A DNA stretch of 64,000 bases from an uncultured Roseburia sp. (GTDB taxonomy: Bacteria > Bacillota > Clostridia > Lachnospirales > Lachnospiraceae): positions 62,001 through 126,000 of the forward strand of contig UQNW01000005.1 of NCBI GenBank assembly GCA_900542495.1. Direction: 5' to 3'. Positions within the stretch are counted from its first letter, which is position 1, and the number at the start of each line of letters is the position of its first letter. A model generated the notes under the pieces. It was not told the origin of the DNA, ran no database searches, and saw nothing but the letters and a program-made list of their open reading frames with translations. This document shows positions 17,290 to 26,137 of the stretch, piece by piece. A program made the position numbers and the translations under genes.

Positions 17290-17362
17290 GCTGATATGGC
17301 TCAGTCGGTAGAGCGTCGCCTTGGTAAGGCGGAGGTCACGGGTTCGATTCCCGTTATCAGCT
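17290..17362 (+). tRNA. tRNA-Thr (anticodon GGT)
   Basis: A 73-base cloverleaf: acceptor GCTGATA paired with TATCAGC, D-arm GCTCAGTCGGTAGAGC, anticodon stem around loop TTGGTAA giving GGT, and T-arm ACGGGTTCGATTCCCGT. The discriminator is T, and CCA is not encoded. It has its own strong promoter and terminator, so it is a single-gene transcript. Confidence 0.95.
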
Positions 17363-17370
17363 TACATAGG

Positions 17371-17414
17371 AAAACCCAGTAATTTCAAGCATCCTTGATT
17401 TTACTGGGTTTTTT
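17371..17414 (+). terminator. Terminator of tRNA-Thr
   Basis: The stem AAACCCAGTAA...TTACTGGGTTTTTT lies 9 bases after the tRNA. A near-copy of the same stem (CCAGTAAATTC...) terminates the tRNA-Gly pair at 41420. Confidence 0.85.
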
Positions 17415-17416
17415 GT

Positions 17417-17466
17417 TTGCATAATTCTTCTGCACATCCATCGTATCCACTCAGAACATTTTTACT
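17417..17466. repeat. Dispersed repeat family C, short copy
   Basis: About 50 bases starting TTGCATAATTCTTCTGC match 52581-52630 in the same orientation at about 41 of 50 positions. At 52.5 kb the sequence is part of a larger hairpin array. No gene is visible here. The rest of the 17415-17719 gap holds the hairpin at 17496-17527 and AT-rich sequence with a purine-rich AGGAGAAGG before a very short ATG reading frame (8 codons) at 17548. Confidence 0.5.
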
Positions 17467-17495
17467 TTTTAAGAATATTGCAGAGATTTTTGCAA

Positions 17496-17527
17496 AAAAG
17501 AACAGCCTGTCGATCGGCTGTTCTTTT
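17496..17527. terminator. Bidirectional terminator downstream of sigH
   Basis: A perfect 12-base stem, AAAAGAACAGCC against GGCTGTTCTTTT, with an 8-base loop. It is about 190 bases beyond the sigH stop codon on the minus strand and beyond the tRNA-Thr terminator on the plus strand. Confidence 0.65.
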
Positions 17528-17719
17528 AGGAGAAGGTATTTTTACTATGGGGTATAGCAAAAACTATATATAATGTATTGGGGGGTTTTTACGAGAATTA
17601 TAATATCATACTCTCCCCGATAAGTGTTCACAAATGTTACAAAATTTTGCTTTTAATTTTGTGCATATTACACATATTCCGTCTCTTTTTTCGATTAAAA
17701 GCAACGGATGACCTTCTCA

Positions 17720-18331
17720 TTAGACAGCTGAATCACTCCGAAATACCCTGATTTTTGATTTGATACGCTGCAATGCATTGTCAATCGCTTTCGGAGACTT
17801 TTTCATTTTTTCTGCAATCTGCTGATAATTTAATCCTGACAGGTAATCATCTAACACTGCACACTCCATTTTGCTTAAGCTTCCGCGCACTTTTTTCAGA
17901 AACTGTTCAAAGTTCTCCTGTTCAATGATCCGCTGCTCCGGATTATCCGAACGCTCCGATTCAAGATATTCTGCTAACGGCTGTCCCTCCTCCGTCATTT
18001 CCGAATAAAATGAAACGTAGGAATTTAATGGTGCATGCTTTTTCCGGTTGGAAGCCTCCACTGCACTGTAAATCTGCCTTGTGATGCACAGTTCTGCAAA
18101 ATGAAAAAAAGAGGATTCCCTCTCCTCCCTGTAATCCCTAATTGCCTTAAACAGACCGATCATTCCTTCCTGAATGAGATCGTCTGTATCGCCTCCGATC
18201 AAAAACATGGCATTCGCTTTTTTCCGCACCAGTGGTTTATATTTATCTAAAATATAATCCATGATTCCGGTATCCCCATTTCTTAATCTTTGGATCAATT
18301 CTTCATCACTGAGATTCTGGTATGATTCCAC
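17720..18331 (-). CDS. sigH: RNA polymerase sigma-H factor (SigH/Spo0H type)
   Basis: A 203-residue sigma-70-family factor with region 2 (YKPLVRKKANAMFLIGGDTDDLIQEGMIGLFKAIRDY) and region 4 helix-turn-helix (LSGLNYQQIAEKMKKSPKAIDNALQRIKSKI). Length and sequence match SigH, the transition/sporulation-onset sigma factor of Firmicutes. The start is GTG, with GGAGAAAAGCC upstream. It is last in the cysE-cysS-mrnC-rlmB-sigH series, about 73 bases after rlmB. This follows the conserved Firmicute neighbourhood of cysS-mrnC-rlmB with sigH nearby. Confidence 0.9.
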   Translation of the reverse strand: MESYQNLSDEELIQRLRNGDTGIMDYILDKYKPLVRKKANAMFLIGGDTDDLIQEGMIGLFKAIRDYREERESSFFHFAELCITRQIYSAVEASNRKKHAPLNSYVSFYSEMTEEGQPLAEYLESERSDNPEQRIIEQENFEQFLKKVRGSLSKMECAVLDDYLSGLNYQQIAEKMKKSPKAIDNALQRIKSKIRVFRSDSAV

Positions 18332-18404
18332 GGCTTTTCTCCTGTTCTCACACTTTGAAACGGATAATCAGGATAAAACTCCGTGATTATCCGTCCGGAA
18401 ATTT

Positions 18405-19145
18405 TTACTGTAAACGCTGTCTTACGATCTCATATGCAAGCACACCTGCTGCTACGGATGCATTTAAGGAATCAATGTCACCTTTCATAGGAATAGATGC
18501 GATAAAATCACAGTTCTCTTTTACAAGTTTGCTGACTCCTTCGCCCTCGTTTCCAATCACAAGTCCGATTGGTCCTTTCAGATCAAGCTTATACATCTCG
18601 GTTCCACCCATGTCGGCACAGACAAACCATAAACCTTTTTCTTTCAGTTCCTTGATCGTGGCTGTCAGATTGGTTACTTTTGCGACCGGAGTATAATTGA
18701 TCGCACCCGCGGAAGTCTTTGCAACAGTCGCGGTAAGTCCCACTGCGCGGCGTTTTGGAATGATCACGCCGTGTGCCCCTGCCAGATTGGCAGTACGGAT
18801 GATTGCACCGAGGTTATGCGGATCTTCAATGTTATCCAGAATAAAGATAAAAGGCGGTTCTCCCTTTTCTTCTGCATTTTTTAAAATGTCTTCCACCTCG
18901 GCATATTCATATGCGGCTGCCACTGCTATGACACCCTGATGTTTTTTTGTTTCAGAAAGCTGTTCTAAGCGCTCCTTGTCTACGAAATTAATGATCGTAT
19001 CATGCTTTCTTGCCTCTCTGACGATCGTGCGCACCGGTCCGTCCTGACAACCGTCTAAAACGAACAGCTTATCAATTGTTTTTCCGGAACGAAATGCCTC
19101 TAACACTGCATTACGCCCTTCTATTTTCTGTTCTTCATATCCCAT
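18405..19145 (-). CDS. rlmB: 23S rRNA (guanosine-2'-O-)-methyltransferase RlmB (TrmH group 3)
   Basis: A 246-residue SpoU/TrmH-family methyltransferase. The N-terminal substrate-binding part (EGRNAVLEAFRSGKTIDKLFV) is followed by the knotted SPOUT domain with motif 1 DNIEDPHNLGAIIRTANLAGAHGVI, motif 2 GLVIGNEGEGVS and motif 3 IPMKGDIDSLNASVAAGVLAYEI. It should 2'-O-methylate a guanosine in 23S rRNA using AdoMet. It lies about 50 bases after mrnC on the same strand. Confidence 0.92.
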   Translation of the reverse strand: MGYEEQKIEGRNAVLEAFRSGKTIDKLFVLDGCQDGPVRTIVREARKHDTIINFVDKERLEQLSETKKHQGVIAVAAAYEYAEVEDILKNAEEKGEPPFIFILDNIEDPHNLGAIIRTANLAGAHGVIIPKRRAVGLTATVAKTSAGAINYTPVAKVTNLTATIKELKEKGLWFVCADMGGTEMYKLDLKGPIGLVIGNEGEGVSKLVKENCDFIASIPMKGDIDSLNASVAAGVLAYEIVRQRLQ

Positions 19146-19195
19146 GAAATTATTCTGTAGTTGCTGCGCTATCGCAGTAACTGTTCCCTTTCTTT

Positions 19196-19630
19196 TTATA
19201 ATTTTAGTTTCAATCCATCCACGCCTGCCTTCACCAGTTCAACCAGACGCTCAAATTCATCTTTCAGATACAGATAGCCCATTAATGCCTCAAAACCGGT
19301 CGCTTTGCGGTAATCAGACATCGTGGCATTTTTTGCCATGGTAAAAGATTTTGCGTTGCGCCCTCTCTTATACACGGCTGTTTCCTCCTCGGTAAGAAGC
19401 GGAAGCAGCACTTCCATCATCTCTGCCTGCGTATGTGCCTTTACGATCTGACTGGTCCGCTTGTGAAGCTCACTGGCTCTTGTGTTGCCCTTTGCCACTA
19501 CCACAGAGCGAATGACCAGATCATAAATTCCATCCCCGATATAAGCCAGTGTCAGTGGCGAATAGGTGCGGATATCCACATCCGGAATCTGAAATTGTTC
19601 TTTTAAATAGGAATCGATTCCTCTCTCCAT
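19196..19630 (-). CDS. mrnC: Mini-ribonuclease III
   Basis: A 144-residue RNase III catalytic domain without the dsRNA-binding domain. The signature is in SPLTLAYIGDGIYDLVIRS, with the catalytic acidic residue in GD, and a second acidic cluster in ATGFEALMGYLYLKDEFERL. The family matures 23S rRNA ends. GGGAG precedes the ATG. It follows cysS by 11 bases, the usual Firmicute pairing. Confidence 0.93.
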   Translation of the reverse strand: MERGIDSYLKEQFQIPDVDIRTYSPLTLAYIGDGIYDLVIRSVVVAKGNTRASELHKRTSQIVKAHTQAEMMEVLLPLLTEEETAVYKRGRNAKSFTMAKNATMSDYRKATGFEALMGYLYLKDEFERLVELVKAGVDGLKLKL

Positions 19631-19641
19631 CTTTTTCTCCC

Positions 19642-21063
19642 TTATTCTGCCTTATGCCATACAACGCCTTCGCGGGTGTCTTTAATGACAATGCCCTTTG
19701 CAAGCAGTTCATCACGGATTGCATCTGCCTTGGCAAAATCTTTTGCTTTCTTTGCTTCTTTTCTCTCTTCGATCTTGGCAAGAACAAAGCTTTCGAGTTC
19801 TGCGTCGACGCCTTCTTTTGTCTCTGTACTCTTTGCATTTTCCAGATTTAAGGAAAGAACTTTATCAAAATCTTTGACAAGTTCGTATTTTGTAATATCG
19901 TTGGTATCTGCTTTTAACAGATCATATAAAACAGTAATTGCCATGGAAGTGTTCAGGTCGTTTGAGATTGCATCCACAAACTTTGCCTTGTATTCCGCAA
20001 ATACCTTCTGGTCTACTTCACCCTCTTTTTTCAATCCGGCAATACGTTTTACGAGCTTGTTGTAAGCTGCCTTTGTGTTATCCATGATCTCATAAGAAAA
20101 TTCCAGAGGTTTTCTGTAATGTGACTGTAAGCAGAACATTCTGTATACAATCGGATCATAACCTTTTTCCTGCAATAAGGAAACGGTCAGGAAATCTCCT
20201 TTGGATTTGCTCATTTTACCGGACTTGTCATTCAAATGCTGCACATGGAACCAGTAATTGCACCATTTGTGGCCGAGATAACTCTCTGACTGCGCGATCT
20301 CATTAGTGTGATGTGGGAAAATATTATCGACACCACCGCAATGGATATCCATGTACTCGCCAAGATGTTTGATACTGATGCAGGAGCACTCAATGTGCCA
20401 GCCCGGATAACCTACGCCCCATGGACTATCCCATTTTAATGCCTGATCTTCAAACTTGGATTTGGTGAACCAGAGAACGAAGTCGTTCTTATTCTTTTTA
20501 TTCGGGTCTGCGTCTACATCATCTCTTACGCCGACTAATGTTTCAAGCTCTGCTTGTGTGGAAAAAACATGATAGTTTTCCAGTTTGGAAGTGTCAAAAT
20601 AAACATTGCCGCCAGCCTGATATGCGTAGCCTTTTTCCAACAGTCCCTCAATCATTTTAATAAATTCCGGAATGCAGTTGGTGGCTGGTTCCACAACATC
20701 CGGTGTTTTGATGTTTAATTTTTTGCAGTCCTCAAAAAATGCGTCGGTATAAAACTTTGCGATTTCCATAACGGTCTTATGTTCACGCTTTGCACCCTTT
20801 AACATTTTATCTTCCCCGGTATCTGCATCGGAAGCCAAATGTCCTACATCTGTAATATTCATGACACGCTTCACATCATATCCGACATAACGAAGTGATT
20901 TTTCCAAAACATCTTCCATGATATAACTTCTTAAGTTACCGATATGTGCGTAATGGTATACGGTAGGTCCGCAGGTATACATTGCGATTTTGCCGTCCTC
21001 ATGTGGGATGACTGTCTCGATTTTTTTGGTAAGTGTATTGTAAAATTTAAAATTGTTTTCCAT
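19642..21063 (-). CDS. cysS: Cysteinyl-tRNA synthetase
   Basis: A 473-residue class I synthetase charging tRNA-Cys. It shows the CGPTVYHYAHIGNLRSY segment (HIGH-like motif plus a zinc-ligand Cys), GWHIECSCISIKHLG with further zinc ligands, and KMSKSKGDFLTV (KMSKS). The C-terminal anticodon-binding part is helical and lysine-rich. GGAG precedes the ATG. It lies about 80 bases after cysE and is covered by the Cys T-box upstream, so expression should rise when tRNA-Cys is uncharged. Confidence 0.96.
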   Translation of the reverse strand: MENNFKFYNTLTKKIETVIPHEDGKIAMYTCGPTVYHYAHIGNLRSYIMEDVLEKSLRYVGYDVKRVMNITDVGHLASDADTGEDKMLKGAKREHKTVMEIAKFYTDAFFEDCKKLNIKTPDVVEPATNCIPEFIKMIEGLLEKGYAYQAGGNVYFDTSKLENYHVFSTQAELETLVGVRDDVDADPNKKNKNDFVLWFTKSKFEDQALKWDSPWGVGYPGWHIECSCISIKHLGEYMDIHCGGVDNIFPHHTNEIAQSESYLGHKWCNYWFHVQHLNDKSGKMSKSKGDFLTVSLLQEKGYDPIVYRMFCLQSHYRKPLEFSYEIMDNTKAAYNKLVKRIAGLKKEGEVDQKVFAEYKAKFVDAISNDLNTSMAITVLYDLLKADTNDITKYELVKDFDKVLSLNLENAKSTETKEGVDAELESFVLAKIEERKEAKKAKDFAKADAIRDELLAKGIVIKDTREGVVWHKAE

Positions 21064-21143
21064 TTGTATTCTCCATTTCTTTTTATACTTTATATTCTCT
21101 GTGTTTCCAATCTATTTTACAGCTTTCTGCCTGCAGATATTGT

Positions 21144-21821
21144 TTATTGCTGGCTTGCTTTTTTATCAACCTCTTTCAACTGGCGTTCAAGATCAAGCAC
21201 ACGGTTGACAAGTTCCGCATTCTCTCTCTGCAAGACGGTGATATCTTCCTTGACAGGGTCCGGCAAATGACACTGATCCATATCGCTCCGCGGGATTTTC
21301 ACATTGTCGCGCTTCACCACACGTCCCGGAACACCGACTACGGTACAGTTCGGCGGCACTTCCTCTAACACGACGCTTCCTGCTCCGATCTTGGAATTTT
21401 CCCCAACAGTGAAAGAACCAATGATTTTCGCTCCTGCACTGATCATGACATTATCGCCAATGGTCGGATGTCGTTTTCCTGTCTCTTTTCCGGTACCGCC
21501 TAATGTTACGCCCTGATATAAGGTGACATTATCACCAACGATCGCCGTTTCTCCGATGATCACACCGCTTCCGTGATCGATGAAAAATCCTTTTCCGATC
21601 GTTGCTCCCGGATGAATCTCAATGCCTGTTTTTCTTGCTGCACGCTGGGAAAGAAATCTCGCCCAGAAATAGTGTCCTTTTAAATATAGTTTATGTGCAC
21701 GTCTGTAACTTAGCATAACACGAAAGCTTGGATAAAGCAAAACTTCCATCGGCGATTTGATCGCCGGGTCACGCTCTTTTATCACTTGAAATTCTTCTTT
21801 CATATGCTCAATGAATCCCAT
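21144..21821 (-). CDS. cysE: Serine O-acetyltransferase
   Basis: A 225-residue left-handed beta-helix acetyltransferase making O-acetylserine for cysteine synthesis. Visible are the catalytic region EIHPGATIGKGFFIDHGSGVIIGETAIVGDNVTLYQGVTLGG and hexapeptide repeats through GAKIIGSFTVGENSKIGAGSVVL. The C-terminus is a predicted coiled coil (about 195-225). The third codon ATG (21821) is preferred because AAGGAG sits 7 bases before it. Directly preceded by a T-box riboswitch. Confidence 0.95.
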   Translation of the reverse strand: MGFIEHMKEEFQVIKERDPAIKSPMEVLLYPSFRVMLSYRRAHKLYLKGHYFWARFLSQRAARKTGIEIHPGATIGKGFFIDHGSGVIIGETAIVGDNVTLYQGVTLGGTGKETGKRHPTIGDNVMISAGAKIIGSFTVGENSKIGAGSVVLEEVPPNCTVVGVPGRVVKRDNVKIPRSDMDQCHLPDPVKEDITVLQRENAELVNRVLDLERQLKEVDKKASQQ

Positions 21822-21844
21822 AATCATTCTCCTTTTTCATAAAT

Positions 21845-22140
21845 AAAAAGCGGATCATTCCATCCCCTAAGAGACGAAATAATCCGCGGTTCCACTCTAA
21901 TAAAAATCAATTGATTTTCCCTTAAAACACGTAACGTGTGTTATCCGAACCAGAATACTTAAGTTCTGCCACTACAGACTTCTTTTCCCCTGACCAGCTC
22001 CCGGAGGCACTTCGTGAATTCTCTTTCGCAAGACTGCTTTCAGCCGATGACAGTCTCTCTCTTTGCGCTGCCTAAATTCCTACTCTTTCCGTTCATCGCT
22101 TTGCTATTCATTTATCCGGAACAATTTTCATTCCTAATAT
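21845..22140 (-). ncRNA. T-box riboswitch, cysteine type, upstream of cysE-cysS
   Basis: On the minus strand the leader has the invariant T-box AGAGTGGAACCGCGG (21884-21898), a stem I with the AGAGTAGG element near its 5' end, and a terminator whose stem pairs GCGGATTAT with ATGATCCGC followed by TTTTT. In the specifier region GAAGTGCCTCCGGGAG, the codon TGC (22007-22009) is at the position where the second T-box of this window carries AAC. TGC is Cys, matching the downstream cysE and cysS. Uncharged tRNA-Cys would favour the antiterminator. Confidence 0.93.
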
Positions 22141-22169
22141 AGTGTATGCAGTTCGCCGGATTTTGTCAA
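22141..22169 (-). promoter_or_regulatory. Promoter of the cysE T-box transcript
   Basis: On the minus strand: TTGACA, 17-base spacer, TACACT, immediately upstream of the T-box leader and just past the stop codon of the ABC membrane protein gene. Confidence 0.75.
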
Positions 22170-22174
22170 GGAAT

Positions 22175-22876
22175 TTATGCTGTCACCCGCTGTTTCCGAA
22201 GAATTTTCCAAGTGATTCCAGCAACAATAATGGCTAAAACAATCAACGCTGCCACAATTCCCTGCGGTGTGATTTTTCCTCCAAAAAACAGACCAATTTC
22301 TGTAAGTTTTCCCATAATTTTTTCATTATGGGCAATCCGTACCGGCAGCAGACAGGCAGCCATCCACAATGCCCAGAACACCCATAATACTTTCATTCCA
22401 TATTTTAAAATGACTGCCCCTGCGAATAATTCCAGAATCGTAAATCCAAGCATGACTCCCAACAGATATTTCCATGTAAAAAATACTGTAATATCTAATT
22501 CCATTGCGGTATGCGGGAAGAAAACGCCGATCAGAAGTTTTTCGAACCAGCCAAATAAAATAACTTCCAGTTCCAGCACTGCAATCTCTAAGAGATTAAA
22601 AAGTGCATAGCTTGCGACAAAGCTTTTTCTGGTCGCTCCCATGGAAACAGCCACATTAAATTCCTGCATAAAAGAGATCGCAATTCCAAATAAATGCAGG
22701 AAGAAAAAGAAAACAACTGCCATGCCGGTTCCCACTGTCGCACTTCCTTCTCCCTTTGCAACATTCATCACAATACACAAAATGACAAGTCCAAGCAGAT
22801 ATGCGGCTGCAAGAAACCCTATACACTGCAAAAGTTCTGCTTTTCTCACCTTGCACTGTGTCAAAAATCCATTCAT
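22175..22876 (-). CDS. ABC exporter membrane protein (permease 2 of the YtrA-type operon)
   Basis: A 233-residue integral membrane protein with about six helices and no recognised soluble domain. It is the last gene of the GntR-ATPase-membrane protein-membrane protein operon, 12 bases after the preceding gene, with GGAGGGAG before its ATG. By operon position it is a permease subunit of the ABC transporter. Sequence alone does not identify a family. Confidence 0.7.
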   Translation of the reverse strand: MNGFLTQCKVRKAELLQCIGFLAAAYLLGLVILCIVMNVAKGEGSATVGTGMAVVFFFFLHLFGIAISFMQEFNVAVSMGATRKSFVASYALFNLLEIAVLELEVILFGWFEKLLIGVFFPHTAMELDITVFFTWKYLLGVMLGFTILELFAGAVILKYGMKVLWVFWALWMAACLLPVRIAHNEKIMGKLTEIGLFFGGKITPQGIVAALIVLAIIVAGITWKILRKQRVTA

Positions 22877-22888
22877 CCTGCTCCCTCC

Positions 22889-23557
22889 TTACGCTTTTAC
22901 CGCATAACGCTTCATTTCCCGGAAAAGTACCAGCAGACTGACTCCATAAACGGCTGCCACGACCACTGCTCCAATGCCAAGAAACGTCCATATGATACCT
23001 GTACCCAATCCATTGATCCGCGAAGGAATCATGTCAAAGAATCCGATTCCCGCTGCGATTCCTCCGATAAAACTGAATGCAACGATAAGCACTCCCATGA
23101 TCACACCCTTCATGCCGTAATGCATCTGTGCAACTGAGATCAACTGTCCGAGTGCTGTCATCAGAACAAACAGTTCTGCGATCAGGACATCCAACATTCC
23201 GTTCACTTTTCCACTGCACATATAACCTGTAAAAATCATGATGATATAAGCGCTTAATACATAGACCACGGAAAAAATCTGTGCTCCATAAGCGGCTTCT
23301 TTTCTTCCTGATCCAAACGACAGGACCATTGGAAGATAGCTGCCCACATAACAGATTGGTCCGATCAGCGCAAATAAAACACTGATGATACCACCATAGA
23401 AATAGGCTGTTTTCCAGAAGCTTTCGAATACGCTGGTGGTTCCCTCATAAAACAAAAACCCATATACTACCATGAAAATCAGCATGATACCGGTTAGCTG
23501 CAATCCTGCTTTTCCCCAGAAACGGATGTTTCTTTTCAAAATTCTCTTATCTGCCAT
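22889..23557 (-). CDS. ABC exporter membrane protein (permease 1 of the YtrA-type operon)
   Basis: A membrane protein of about 222 residues with about six helices, starting MADKRILKRNIRFWGKAGLQLTGIML. The internal ATG at 23557 is preferred because GGAGG lies 6 bases before it; the longer form would overlap the ATPase gene. It presumably forms the translocation path with the next gene. Substrate unknown. Confidence 0.7.
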   Translation of the reverse strand: MADKRILKRNIRFWGKAGLQLTGIMLIFMVVYGFLFYEGTTSVFESFWKTAYFYGGIISVLFALIGPICYVGSYLPMVLSFGSGRKEAAYGAQIFSVVYVLSAYIIMIFTGYMCSGKVNGMLDVLIAELFVLMTALGQLISVAQMHYGMKGVIMGVLIVAFSFIGGIAAGIGFFDMIPSRINGLGTGIIWTFLGIGAVVVAAVYGVSLLVLFREMKRYAVKA

Positions 23558-23559
23558 AT

Positions 23560-24435
23560 CTATGCCTCCATTCCGCAAAGCGATACAAACAGTTTTTCAA
23601 GATTCAACGGCTGAATGGTAACATCATAGCCCTCCGGCAGCTTCTGTCCCTCTTTTAAAAGGATTGTCACGCTCTTGCTCCGTCCTGTTTTTTCCTCATG
23701 ATGCACATCATATCCTTTTGTCGCCTCATCCACAACCTCTGCCAGACCACTCACATGATAGCTTCTTTCTAAAAGTTCCTGTGTGTTTTCTTTTAACAGT
23801 ATTTCCCCGTTTTTGATCATGATAACTTCTTCCATTAAATCAGAAGCTTCCTCGATAATATGTGTGGAGATCACGAAGGTACGCCCTGTCTCGGTATATT
23901 CCTCCATTAATTTATGATAAAAGTAATCACGCATCACAACATCAAGACCTGCAACCGGCTCATCCATAAACGTAAAATCTGCTTTGCTCGCAAGTGCCAC
24001 AATGATCGTCACCATAGACAGCATACCTTTTGACATTTTATTAATGCGCTGCTTTGTATTTAACTCAAACTTCTGGATCAGTTCATCCGCAAGTGCCTGA
24101 TTCCAGTCCGGATAATAATAGGAAGCATTTTTTAAGTAATCTTTTACTTTCATGCTGCTCACGCCGCTTCCGTAAAGATTGATCGACAGCTCTCTGGAAA
24201 AGCAGATATGGTCTAATGCTTTGCGGTTTTCCCATACTTTTTCATCGTTCCATGTCACGGTTCCTTCGGATGCAGGATTCTGGGCTGACATAATGGATAA
24301 TAACGTTGTTTTTCCTGCGCCGTTTCTTCCGATCAAACCGTAAATTTTTCCTTTTTCCAATGTGAGGTTAATATCCTTTAATACCTGCTTTTTTCCATAA
24401 CTCTTGGTAATGCCATTACATACAATTGTTTCCAT
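23560..24435 (-). CDS. ABC transporter ATP-binding protein (YtrB-like)
   Basis: A 291-residue ATPase with Walker A GRNGAGKTTLL, Walker B DFTFMDEPVAGLD and switch THIIEEASDLMEEV. The signature loop is degenerate, MSKGMLSMV instead of LSGGQ, as in other YtrB-like ATPases that pair with GntR/YtrA regulators. It follows the GntR gene by 18 bases and should energise export through the two membrane proteins. Known relatives respond to cell-wall-active compounds; that role is inference here. Confidence 0.88.
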   Translation of the reverse strand: METIVCNGITKSYGKKQVLKDINLTLEKGKIYGLIGRNGAGKTTLLSIMSAQNPASEGTVTWNDEKVWENRKALDHICFSRELSINLYGSGVSSMKVKDYLKNASYYYPDWNQALADELIQKFELNTKQRINKMSKGMLSMVTIIVALASKADFTFMDEPVAGLDVVMRDYFYHKLMEEYTETGRTFVISTHIIEEASDLMEEVIMIKNGEILLKENTQELLERSYHVSGLAEVVDEATKGYDVHHEEKTGRSKSVTILLKEGQKLPEGYDVTIQPLNLEKLFVSLCGMEA

Positions 24436-24453
24436 AAAAATCTCCCTGCCTTT

Positions 24454-24816
24454 CTATTTTCCTGCCTCGATCATCTGGATCACTTCTTCTTTTCCAAGCC
24501 CGATGCTCGCTGCTTCCTCCAACAATTTTTTCACATAGTTATCGTAAAATTCACTTTTTCTCCGATTTAAAATTGCTTCCTTCGCACCTGCTGCCACAAA
24601 CATTCCAATCCCTCTTTTCTTATATAAAACACCTTCATCCACTAATATATTCACACCTTTTGCTGCCGTCGCCGGATTGATCGCATAGAGCTTCGCCAGC
24701 TCATTCGTGCTTGGCACCCGTTCTTCTTCCAGAAGAATATCTCTTAAAATATCTGTCTCGATCATCTCCGCGATCTGCAGATATATGGATTTCTCCTGCG
24801 TCAAAATCTCATTCAT
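24454..24816 (-). CDS. GntR family transcriptional regulator, YtrA subfamily
   Basis: A 120-residue protein with an N-terminal winged helix (PIYLQIAEMIE-like start; VPSTNELAKLYAINPATAAKGVNILVDEGVLYKKRGIGMFV) and only a short C-terminal helical tail, the mark of the YtrA subfamily that controls ABC exporters. It is first in its operon. Two dyads upstream (24889-24905 and 24923-24936) are candidate autoregulatory sites. Confidence 0.9.
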   Translation of the reverse strand: MNEILTQEKSIYLQIAEMIETDILRDILLEEERVPSTNELAKLYAINPATAAKGVNILVDEGVLYKKRGIGMFVAAGAKEAILNRRKSEFYDNYVKKLLEEAASIGLGKEEVIQMIEAGK

Positions 24817-24888
24817 GCATGATTTGCTCCTTTCTTTTCTGCTGTTGCCATGATGTTTATGTTTTGTCTTGTTTCATAAATATAATTA

Positions 24889-24936
24889 TTACATAAATCT
24901 TGTAACGGCTGTTTATCTGTTCATTACTTGTGTAAT
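24889..24936. promoter_or_regulatory. Candidate GntR operators
   Basis: Two inverted repeats lie upstream of the YtrA-type gene: TTACA-N7-TGTAA (24889-24905) and ATTAC-N4-GTAAT (24923-24936). They share TTAC/GTAA half-sites. The remainder of the 24817-25276 gap is AT-rich, with a terminator at 25022-25067 and no convincing gene. Confidence 0.4.
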
Positions 24937-25021
24937 TAACCATATCACTATGGCACTATGTTGTCAATATGTTTTTTGGTAATTTGTGCAATTTACAAAG
25001 AAACCTTTTTCATTCACAGCA

Positions 25022-25067
25022 AAAAACCGTGCAAACAAGCTCCTTACGGATTGTTTGCACGGTTTTT
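25022..25067. terminator. Terminator downstream of the ZIP gene
   Basis: A perfect 17-base stem, AAAAACCGTGCAAACAA against TTGTTTGCACGGTTTTT, with A/T runs on both sides. It lies about 210 bases past the ZIP stop codon. Confidence 0.75.
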
Positions 25068-25276
25068 AATCTATCCCATGATACAGTTACTCTATTCTAT
25101 TATTACACTGCGATACTGCTGTTTTCTGCCTCTTTCTGTCTCTTTTTACTCTGTAATTTTTGCTGCCGATCCTATCTGGCTGGCAAAAAATTCACCATTG
25201 TGAAAAAGCTGTTAAATATTACTTTATTATTACTTAACTATCATAACATCTAAGGGTAAATTTATCCACAATTTTT

Positions 25277-26059
25277 TTATCCAAGTGCCACATCCAAAGC
25301 CATCATTACAGTAAAACCGACTGCAAAAAAGATCGTTCCAAGATTCGAATGTTCTCCCTGCGACATTTCCGGAATCAGTTCTTCCACAACTACATACATC
25401 ATCGCACCCGCCGCAAAGCTGAGCAGATAAGGCAATGCCGGGATAATGAGCCCTGCCGCAAGGATCGTAAGCACTGCACCGATCGGCTCCACGATCCCGG
25501 AAAGCACACCGCCTGCAAATGCCTTTGACACTTTCATCCCTTCTGCCCTTAGCGGCATGGAAATAATCGCCCCCTCCGGGAAGTTCTGGATTGCGATCCC
25601 TATTGACAATGCCATAGCTGCCGCCACTGTGATTTTTGCGTTTCCAGCCAGATATCCGGCATAGACGACGCCAACCGCCATTCCTTCCGGAATATTATGC
25701 AATGTCACTGCAAGTACCATCATGGTTGTTCTCTGCAGTTTACTTTTCGGTCCTTCGGCACTATTGCTGTGCTGATGCAGATGTGGTATCACATGATCCA
25801 GCAAAAGTAAAAAGAGGATTCCTCCCCAGAAACCAGCAACCGCCGGAACGAATGCGAGCTTTCCCATTCCTTCGGACTGCTCCATTGCCGGGATCAACAG
25901 ACTCCAGATAGATGCAGCCACCATGACGCCTGCTGCAAACCCCGTAAGAATCCGGGACAGCCGCTCGCTCATATCATTTTTCATAAAAAATACACACGCC
26001 GCACCAAATGAAGTACCTAAAAATGGAATTAAAATTCCATAGAAAACGGACAAATTCAT
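25277..26059 (-). CDS. ZIP family metal transporter
   Basis: A 260-residue membrane protein of the ZIP family (zinc/divalent metal uptake) with eight hydrophobic segments. The metal-site helices show HNIPEGMAVGV (helix IV) and QNFPEGAIISMPL (helix V), both with the expected H/N-P-E-G motifs; a His-containing loop HLHQHSN lies between helices III and IV. The ATG at 26059 is preferred because GGAAGG lies 7 bases upstream. Single gene; metal specificity not determined. Confidence 0.9.
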   Translation of the reverse strand: MNLSVFYGILIPFLGTSFGAACVFFMKNDMSERLSRILTGFAAGVMVAASIWSLLIPAMEQSEGMGKLAFVPAVAGFWGGILFLLLLDHVIPHLHQHSNSAEGPKSKLQRTTMMVLAVTLHNIPEGMAVGVVYAGYLAGNAKITVAAAMALSIGIAIQNFPEGAIISMPLRAEGMKVSKAFAGGVLSGIVEPIGAVLTILAAGLIIPALPYLLSFAAGAMMYVVVEELIPEMSQGEHSNLGTIFFAVGFTVMMALDVALG

Positions 26060-26093
26060 AAGACACCTTCCTTTCATTGCTGTTGCTTTATCT

Positions 26094-26137
26094 GATAATT
26101 GTGAAATTGAATTTCAGGTATGATTTTCGCAATTATC
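26094..26137. repeat. Palindromic repeat family A, short copy (A2)
   Basis: A 44-base element with ends GATAATTGTGAAA and TTTCGCAATTATC (one mismatch), upstream of the ZIP gene. It may contribute to the 5' leader structure of that transcript. Confidence 0.65.

Noticed and set aside
17548..17574. Eight-codon frame after AGGAGAAGG considered as a leader peptide
   Set aside because: No downstream plus-strand gene to regulate and no attenuator-like codon run.
24958..25253. Overlapping plus-strand frames of 81-94 codons
   Set aside because: They cross a perfect terminator hairpin, lack ribosome sites and have AT-driven composition.
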